Below are positions 5,593-10,189 of a stretch of DNA of 10,189 nucleotides, piece after piece. This DNA is from Chloroflexota bacterium. GTDB taxonomy: Bacteria; Chloroflexota; Limnocylindria; Limnocylindrales; CSP1-4. The notes below the pieces were generated by a model that saw only the letters and a program-made list of their open reading frames with translations, had not been told where the DNA came from and made no database searches. Positions within the stretch are counted from its first letter, which is position 1. Each line of letters starts with the position of its first letter. The stretch is from assembly GCA_004298915.1 (NCBI GenBank), contig SCTE01000515.1, forward strand, positions 1 to 10,189, given 5' to 3'. The translations under genes and the position numbers were made by a program.

Positions 5593-6689
5593 GTCAGCCC
5601 AGGCGCGCCCTTGATCACGGGTCGATCGAGCTCGAGGGCATGCCGGACATCGTGGGGCTCTCGGTCCGCGCGTTCGATCCCGACCGGGACTACCCGGCGA
5701 TGGCCGACCTCATCGAGCGGGTGAACACCCATGACGGTGTGGACTGGCTTCCGTCGGTCGAGGCGCTGGTGAACGAGTGGACGCACACAGACGGCTTCGA
5801 TCCAGTCTCGGACGTGCTGGTCGCAGAGTTCGACCGGGCGCTGGTCGCATCCGTGGACCTCACGTGGCGCGTCCGTGGCGGATCGGTTCACCAGGGCGTC
5901 ACCGTGCTGGTGGCGCCGGACCTGCGCGGACGCGGCATTGGCACGGCGCTCCGACGGTGGGCCGAATCGAAGGCGATGCGCGAACTCGCCGACGGTGGTC
6001 GTGGCGCCGACCTCGGGCTGCCGCACGTGTTCGCGGGTTGGGCCGAGCTCGAGATCCCCGAGGTCCTCCCATGGGCCACCGCGGCCGGCTATCACGTGGA
6101 TGGATACGGCGTGATGATGACCCGTCCCCTGTCCGAGCCGATCGCCCCGGTTGCGCTGCCCGAGGGACTCGAGCTGCGACCCGTCCGGGTCGAGGATCAT
6201 CGGGCGATCTGGGACGCCGACGTGGAGGCGTTCCAGGACCATCGGGATCCGGACCTGAGGACCGACGCGGACTACGAGGGCTTCTTCGCCCAGCCCGACC
6301 TCGATACCGCGCTCTGGCTGGTGGCCTGGGATGGAGACCGGGTGGCCGGATCGGTCCTCAACTTCGTGTTCGCCAGGGAGAACGAGCGCCTCGGCGTCAG
6401 GCGCGGTTGGCTCGAGCATGTGTCCGTTCGGCGGCCGTGGCGGCGGCGCGGGCTGGCCAGCGCGCTGATCACGATGTCGTTGGAGCTCCTGCGGGACCTC
6501 GGCCTGGAGGAGGCAGCCCTCGGGGCGGATGCCGAGAACCTGACCGGTGCCGTGCGCCTGTACGAGGCGCACGGGTTCCGCCGGGTCCGGACCGCGGCGC
6601 GCTATCGCAAGGCGATCGCCGGGTTCGAGGCACCGGTCGGCGACGCGCCCAGGCAGGTCGCGCCGATGCCCGCGTCAGGGGACGCCTAG
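5589..6689 (+). CDS. Tandem GNAT acetyltransferase (second of two)
   Basis: This 366-aa protein again consists of two GNAT domains. Both have well-formed acetyl-CoA loops: VAPDLRGRGIGTALRRW in the N-terminal half (108-124) and VRRPWRRRGLASALITMSL in the C-terminal half (280-298), the latter followed by the ENLTGAVRLYEAHGFRRV segment expected near the end of a GNAT fold. It shares its architecture with the gene at 3473 (for example DTALWLVAWDGDRVAGSVL here against PTLWRVAFHGEDIAGQVL there), so the two are probably ancient paralogues. The start ATG 5589 overlaps the RsgA stop as ATGA; the same frame is open further upstream, but that part lies inside rsgA and looks like shadow. It is the last gene of the operon. 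The substrate is unknown. Confidence 0.82.
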   Translation: MSQPRRALDHGSIELEGMPDIVGLSVRAFDPDRDYPAMADLIERVNTHDGVDWLPSVEALVNEWTHTDGFDPVSDVLVAEFDRALVASVDLTWRVRGGSVHQGVTVLVAPDLRGRGIGTALRRWAESKAMRELADGGRGADLGLPHVFAGWAELEIPEVLPWATAAGYHVDGYGVMMTRPLSEPIAPVALPEGLELRPVRVEDHRAIWDADVEAFQDHRDPDLRTDADYEGFFAQPDLDTALWLVAWDGDRVAGSVLNFVFARENERLGVRRGWLEHVSVRRPWRRRGLASALITMSLELLRDLGLEEAALGADAENLTGAVRLYEAHGFRRVRTAARYRKAIAGFEAPVGDAPRQVAPMPASGDA

Positions 6690-7324
6690 AGGAGCAGCCG
6701 CCGCTCGCGCGCGACCATCTCGAGCCACGGCCGCTCGGCGCCGATGGTGGTCGATCGGCCATGGCCGGGCAGGACTTCGAGCGGGTCGTCGAACGTCGCC
6801 AGCCGGGCGAGCGATTCGACCATCAGCTCCGGCGAGGCACCGGGCAGGTCCACCCTCCCCCACCCGCCGGCAAAGAGCGTGTCGCCGCTGAACAGCAGCC
6901 CGTCGTCGGCCGACCAGAGGCAGACCGAGCCCTCGGTGTGTCCGGGCGTGTGCAGGACCGTGAGCCGGATCTCGCCAAATCGGATCTCGCCCCCTTCCGC
7001 CAGGTCCACGGCGGGAACGCAGGGCGGGATCTCGAACGGTGCCCAGAGCGGCTGGGGGTCGGTGAGGCGGTGGGCGTCCAGGGCGTGGACGGCGATCGGG
7101 GCACCGGTCGCATCCGCAACGGCCGCGTTGTCACCGAAGTGATCCCAGTGGCCGTGGGTCGTCACGATCAGCTTCAGCGTCCAGCGCCGCTCGCGCAACG
7201 TGTCGCTGATCCAGGCGAGCGACGGGATCGCCGTGTCGATCGCGATGGCCTCGCGAGTCCGCTCGTCGGCCAGGAGATGGACGTTCGTGCCGGCCGGTCC
7301 GATCAGCCGATGGACGCGGTCCAA
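6686..7324 (-). CDS. Metallo-beta-lactamase-fold hydrolase (glyoxalase II-like)
   Basis: This 212-aa cytoplasmic hydrolase has a complete dinuclear metal site: THGHWDH (His57, His59, Asp61, His62), HTPGH (His129), SGDTLF (Asp148) and LPGHG (His188). GGWGRVDLPGASP in the middle is typical of the YcbL/glyoxalase II-like group, whose members cleave thioesters such as S-lactoylglutathione or related substrates. The start is a TTG directly after the coxG stop (TGATTG), with GAGGG 4 bases before it; no in-frame ATG or GTG replaces it without losing the conserved N-terminal strand (RLIGPAGTNVHLL). It is therefore probably translated by coupling to coxG. It is the last gene of the cox operon, and no role in CO oxidation is established for it. 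Confidence 0.88.
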   Translation of the reverse strand: MDRVHRLIGPAGTNVHLLADERTREAIAIDTAIPSLAWISDTLRERRWTLKLIVTTHGHWDHFGDNAAVADATGAPIAVHALDAHRLTDPQPLWAPFEIPPCVPAVDLAEGGEIRFGEIRLTVLHTPGHTEGSVCLWSADDGLLFSGDTLFAGGWGRVDLPGASPELMVESLARLATFDDPLEVLPGHGRSTTIGAERPWLEMVARERRLLL

Positions 7325-7774
7325 TCAGCCCTCGGCAACGATCTTCGCGCGCATGCAGTCGAAGGTCTGACCGATCATCTTGTTCGCCGTGCTGTCGATC
7401 AGTCGAGCGCCGACGCTGGCGATCATCCCGCTGATGTTGACCTCCGCGGCCCACAGCATGGTCGTGGTGCCGGGCTCGGGCCCGTCCACGAGGTTGATCC
7501 GCCCGAGCGCATCGACGGCGCTTCCCGGCGCCTGGCCGCGGGCCTTGATGACGGCCATGTCCGGCGGCTGCTGCTCGGCGATCTCGAGATCGACGACGAA
7601 CCGTGCGGTGATGAACCCGACCCCGACCTTCGCTCGGGCCCTGAAGTGGGTCGGATCCACGACCTCGATCGATTCGACGCCGGGGCCACACGAGCCAACC
7701 CGGTTCGGGTCGGTCACGAACGCGAACACGTGCTCACGGGTGGCCTGGATGTCGACGGCGCCTGAGAACTCCAT
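7325..7774 (-). CDS. coxG: CoxG, SRPBCC-family CO dehydrogenase accessory protein
   Basis: This 149-aa protein has the SRPBCC/CoxG pattern: MEFSGAVDI at the start, then TREHVFAFVTDPNRVGSCGPGVESIEVVDP, a middle GRINLVDG...TMLWAAEVNISG, and a C-terminal helix with ASVGARLIDSTANKMI. CoxG proteins have a hydrophobic ligand pocket. They are reported to recruit CO dehydrogenase to the membrane and, in mycobacteria, to carry quinone to the enzyme. No C-terminal membrane anchor is present here. I chose ATG 7774, which has GGAGG 7 bases upstream; the open frame continues to 7894 but that extension is Arg-rich and overlaps the XdhC gene. The 52-base gap to the upstream gene and the form I coxL beyond it support the cox assignment. 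Confidence 0.85.
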   Translation of the reverse strand: MEFSGAVDIQATREHVFAFVTDPNRVGSCGPGVESIEVVDPTHFRARAKVGVGFITARFVVDLEIAEQQPPDMAVIKARGQAPGSAVDALGRINLVDGPEPGTTTMLWAAEVNISGMIASVGARLIDSTANKMIGQTFDCMRAKIVAEG

Positions 7775-7826
7775 GCCATGGCCTCCGGTTACGCGCCAAC
7801 GCCTTCGAGGCCGGTCGGTCGGCCGA

Positions 7827-8900
7827 TCATGCCGGTTGGTTCGACGGACCCGATGATACCGGGGCTGGTGCGAAGGGCCCCGGGACGAAGGCAACCGGAT
7901 CGTGGATGAACCGGGTGCGACAGCTCATCGCACAGAAGGCGTAGACGATTCCGAGGTGCTCCGCCAGGTGCCGGACGTCCTTGCGGTCGACCGTCATGCC
8001 GCACACCGGATCGAGCAGGACGATGTCGTCGGCGATGGGCGCATCCGGCTCCACCGAGCCGGCCTGTCCGGCAAGCGTTGCCGGTCCGGGTGCCGCCACG
8101 AAGGAGGCTCGACCGCGCCGGACCTGCACCAGTTCGGCGAGAATCGACAGGGCGACCTCGTCGGCGGTCTCGGCACCGAGATCCAGGCCGGCGGGCGCGC
8201 GCAGCGCCGCGATGCGCTCTTCGGCGAGGCCGGTCTCGTCCCGCAGCCACTGCCTGACGACGGCCGCGCGCGTCGGCGAGGCCACGAGACCGACGTAGGC
8301 GACGTCCCGGCGCAACGCCGCCAGCACCGCCTCTTCGTCCCAGATCCCCTGCGTCGCGACCACGACGAATGGCGGGGCCTCGAACTCGAGGACGTGGAGG
8401 TCCCGGTCTCCGAGGACCGCCTCGGCACCCGGGAATGCCTCGGGATCGGCGACCGGATCGAACAGCGTCACGTGCCAGCCGCTCGCCGCGCCCTGGGCGA
8501 CGAGTGCGCCCGCGATGGGCGTGGTTCCGGCGATCCACAGGTGCGGCACGGGCAGATGAGGTTCCACGTAGATCTCCAGCGTGCCACCGGAGTGGCAGGT
8601 CATCACCAGTTCCACCACGCCGTCGGCCCGCCTGCCCTCGGCAGGCGAATCCTTCGAGAGCCGGAGCAGTCGCGGTTGACCGTCGGCCAGGGCACGGAGC
8701 GCCTCGCGGATCACGACGGGCTGGGCGCAGCTGCCGCCGACCCAGCCCTCGATCGTCCCATCCGGATGGATGATCCCCGACGCGCCGGGGCGTGCGGACG
8801 TCGGTCGTCGGACCGCCACCACCGTGGCGAAGGCGAACGTCCGGCCGTCGGCTTCCAGTTCCGCCGCGCGGGCGTGGATCGAACGGCCGGACGCCGGCAT
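7827..8900 (-). CDS. XdhC/CoxI-type molybdoenzyme maturation factor with C-terminal YHS domain
   Basis: This 357-aa protein has three parts. Residues 1-115 form the XdhC/CoxI N-terminal domain, with GWVGGSCAQPVVIREAL (Cys58) and MTCHSGGTLEIYVEP (Cys102). Residues 118-265 form the Rossmann-like XdhC C-terminal domain; its first loop reads IAGTTPIAGAL instead of the more usual GxGxxA. Residues 297-340 form a YHS metal-binding domain: DPVCGM (Cys300), then FCAMSC (Cys323, Cys327) and FIHDP. XdhC-type proteins bind molybdenum cofactor and help sulfurate and insert it into molybdenum hydroxylases. The ATG at 8900 overlaps the coxL stop (TGATG), so the two genes are translationally coupled and CO dehydrogenase is the likely client. 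The added YHS domain could handle a metal; copper for the Mo-Cu site is an attractive but unproven idea. The tail after residue 340 is Pro-rich. Confidence 0.88.
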   Translation of the reverse strand: MPASGRSIHARAAELEADGRTFAFATVVAVRRPTSARPGASGIIHPDGTIEGWVGGSCAQPVVIREALRALADGQPRLLRLSKDSPAEGRRADGVVELVMTCHSGGTLEIYVEPHLPVPHLWIAGTTPIAGALVAQGAASGWHVTLFDPVADPEAFPGAEAVLGDRDLHVLEFEAPPFVVVATQGIWDEEAVLAALRRDVAYVGLVASPTRAAVVRQWLRDETGLAEERIAALRAPAGLDLGAETADEVALSILAELVQVRRGRASFVAAPGPATLAGQAGSVEPDAPIADDIVLLDPVCGMTVDRKDVRHLAEHLGIVYAFCAMSCRTRFIHDPVAFVPGPFAPAPVSSGPSNQPA

Positions 8901-10189
8901 CAGGCGACGCCCTTCTCGTGCAGGATCGCCCAGATCTTCTGCGGGGTCAGCGGGATGTCGATGTTGCGAACCCCGAGATGCCAGAGCGCATCGACGACCG
9001 CGTTCGCGATCGCCGGAGGCGCGCCGACCGTGGCCGACTCGCCGACGCCCTTGGCGCCGATCGGGTGGTGGGGCGACGGGGTCATCGTCTTCCCGAGCTC
9101 CCAGCGAGGCGTTTCGACCGCCGTCGGGAGAAGGTAATCCATGAACGTTCCGGCCTGGTTGTTGCCGAGCTCGTCGTACGTGATCGATTCGAGTAGCGAC
9201 GGCGCGAAGCCCATCGTCAGGCCGCCGTGGATCTGCCCGTCGACGATCATCGGATTGATGATGTTGCCGCAGTCATCGACCGCCACGAACCGACGGATCT
9301 TGACCTGTCCGGTGGCCTTGTCGATGTCGACCACGCAGATGTAGCTCCCGAACGGGAACGTCAGGTTCGGAGGATCGTAGTAATTGACGGCCTCGAGGCC
9401 CGCTTCCATCCCGGCGGGATGGTTCGTGTAGGCCGCGAAGCTGATTTCCTGGATCGTCTTGAATCGGTCGGGCGAACCCTTGACCGAGAACTTGCCGGGT
9501 TCCCACTCGAGGTCATCCTCGGCGCACTCGAGGAGGTGCGCCGCGATCTTCCGGGCCTTGTCCCGGATCTTGCGCGCCGCCATCGCCGTGGCAGCACCGG
9601 CGACCGGCGTCGATCGCGAGGCGTACGTCCCGAGCCCGTAGGGCGCCGTATCCGTGTCGCCGTACTCGATCTTGACGTCGGCGACGGGGAAGCCGAGTTC
9701 CTCGGCGATGATCTGGGCGAAGGTCGTCTCGTGACCCTGGCCCTGCGTCTGGACCCCGATTCGCGCCAGGACCTTGCCCGTGGGATGGACGCGGATCTCG
9801 CACGAATCGAACATCTTGATGCCGATGATGTCGAAGTCCTTCGACGGCCCGGCACCGACGATCTCGGTGAACGAACTGATCCCGATGCCCATCAATTCGC
9901 CCTTGGCGCGTTTCTCGGCCTGCTCCTTGCGGAGCTCGTCGTAGCCGATCATGTCCATCGCCTTCTGGAGGGCGGCACCGTAGTTGCCGGAGTCGTACTC
10001 CCAGCCGGTCGGCGTCTGGTACGGGAACTGCTCTGGCTGGATGAAGTTCTCCATCCGGAGCTGGGCCGGATCCACCCCGATCTCGTGGGCAAGGATGTCG
10101 ACCATCCGCTCGATGGCGTGGACGGCCTCGGTCACCCGGAACGAGCACCGGTACGCCACGCCCCCGGGCGGCTTGTTGGTATAGACACC
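8900..10189 (-). CDS. coxL: CoxL, form I aerobic CO dehydrogenase large subunit (5' end outside window)
   Basis: This is the C-terminal 429 residues of the molybdenum-binding subunit of aerobic CO dehydrogenase; a full CoxL is about 770-810 aa, so the N-terminal part lies beyond the right edge. The open frame runs through to base 10189 (GVYTNKPPGG precedes the first GTG), so it is truncated by the window rather than starting here. The visible motif AYRCSFR (10156-10136) is the form I active-site loop, whose Cys (codon 10147-10145) carries the sulfur bridging copper to molybdenum. Form II enzymes have AYxGAGR. QTQGQGHETTFAQI and GVGES (catalytic Glu, codon 9040-9038) are also intact. The enzyme oxidises CO with water to CO2 and passes electrons through CoxS and CoxM, not in this window. 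The stop TGA shares one base with the ATG of the XdhC-type gene. Confidence 0.95.
   Translation of the reverse strand, partial: GVYTNKPPGGVAYRCSFRVTEAVHAIERMVDILAHEIGVDPAQLRMENFIQPEQFPYQTPTGWEYDSGNYGAALQKAMDMIGYDELRKEQAEKRAKGELMGIGISSFTEIVGAGPSKDFDIIGIKMFDSCEIRVHPTGKVLARIGVQTQGQGHETTFAQIIAEELGFPVADVKIEYGDTDTAPYGLGTYASRSTPVAGAATAMAARKIRDKARKIAAHLLECAEDDLEWEPGKFSVKGSPDRFKTIQEISFAAYTNHPAGMEAGLEAVNYYDPPNLTFPFGSYICVVDIDKATGQVKIRRFVAVDDCGNIINPMIVDGQIHGGLTMGFAPSLLESITYDELGNNQAGTFMDYLLPTAVETPRWELGKTMTPSPHHPIGAKGVGESATVGAPPAIANAVVDALWHLGVRNIDIPLTPQKIWAILHEKGVA

Noticed and set aside
5214..6572. 452-codon minus-strand open frame opposite rsgA and the second GNAT
   Set aside because: It shows no recognisable motif, covers two genes with clear family motifs, and has the composition of an antisense shadow.
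5777..7765. 662-codon plus-strand open frame
   Set aside because: It is Arg/Gly/Pro-rich and crosses the last GNAT gene and, in antisense, the hydrolase and coxG genes. It is a shadow frame of GC-rich coding DNA.
7775..7894. N-terminal extension of coxG
   Set aside because: It is Arg-rich and overlaps the end of the XdhC-type gene; ATG 7774 has a GGAGG at ideal distance and begins the conserved CoxG N-terminus.
1..10189. CRISPR arrays, insertion sequences or transposase genes
   Set aside because: I saw no regularly spaced repeats, no terminal inverted repeats around an ORF and no transposase or integrase motifs.

Overview
The window is GC-rich bacterial DNA with tightly packed genes, ATGA stop/start overlaps and occasional GTG/TTG starts. 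Gene content (form I CO dehydrogenase, tandem-GNAT proteins, an RsgA of the kind with a GHHTTT loop) suggests an uncultured soil or freshwater aerobe. Chloroflexota (Limnocylindria/Ellin6529-like) or Actinomycetota are my best guesses; this is inference from style and content, not a placement.

Layout. (1) 26-100: tRNA-Asn(GTT) on the minus strand. (2) 202-1110: a two-domain 3-mercaptopyruvate-type sulfurtransferase on the plus strand. (3) 1107-1511: a 400-base region with no large gene. It holds a strong sigma70-type promoter (TTGACA, 18-base spacer, TACACT), a 27-codon leader ORF with a Shine-Dalgarno sequence, a textbook intrinsic terminator, and a second inverted repeat. This is the arrangement of a transcription attenuator. 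(4) 1512-6689: a plus-strand operon of ABC ATPase, a 67-aa Arg-rich small protein, an ABC-2 permease, a tandem GNAT acetyltransferase, the 30S-assembly GTPase RsgA, and a second tandem GNAT acetyltransferase. Most junctions are within a few bases or overlap. (5) 10189-6686: a minus-strand operon that enters from the right edge: coxL (3' part only, with the form I active-site motif AYRCSFR), an XdhC/CoxI-type maturation factor fused to a C-terminal YHS domain, coxG, and a metallo-beta-lactamase-fold hydrolase. The two operons converge and their stop codons share the four bases CTAG at 6686-6689.

How the genes may work together. The right-hand operon is the catalytic and maturation tail of an aerobic molybdenum-copper CO dehydrogenase: CoxL oxidises CO, the XdhC-type protein helps make or insert the cofactor, and CoxG links the enzyme to the membrane or quinone pool. 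The left-hand operon pairs an exporter with two acetyltransferases and a ribosome-biogenesis GTPase behind a leader-peptide/terminator control region. I infer a possible stress or antibiotic response linked to translation. The attenuator is the most interesting signal here, but its mechanism and inducer are unproven.
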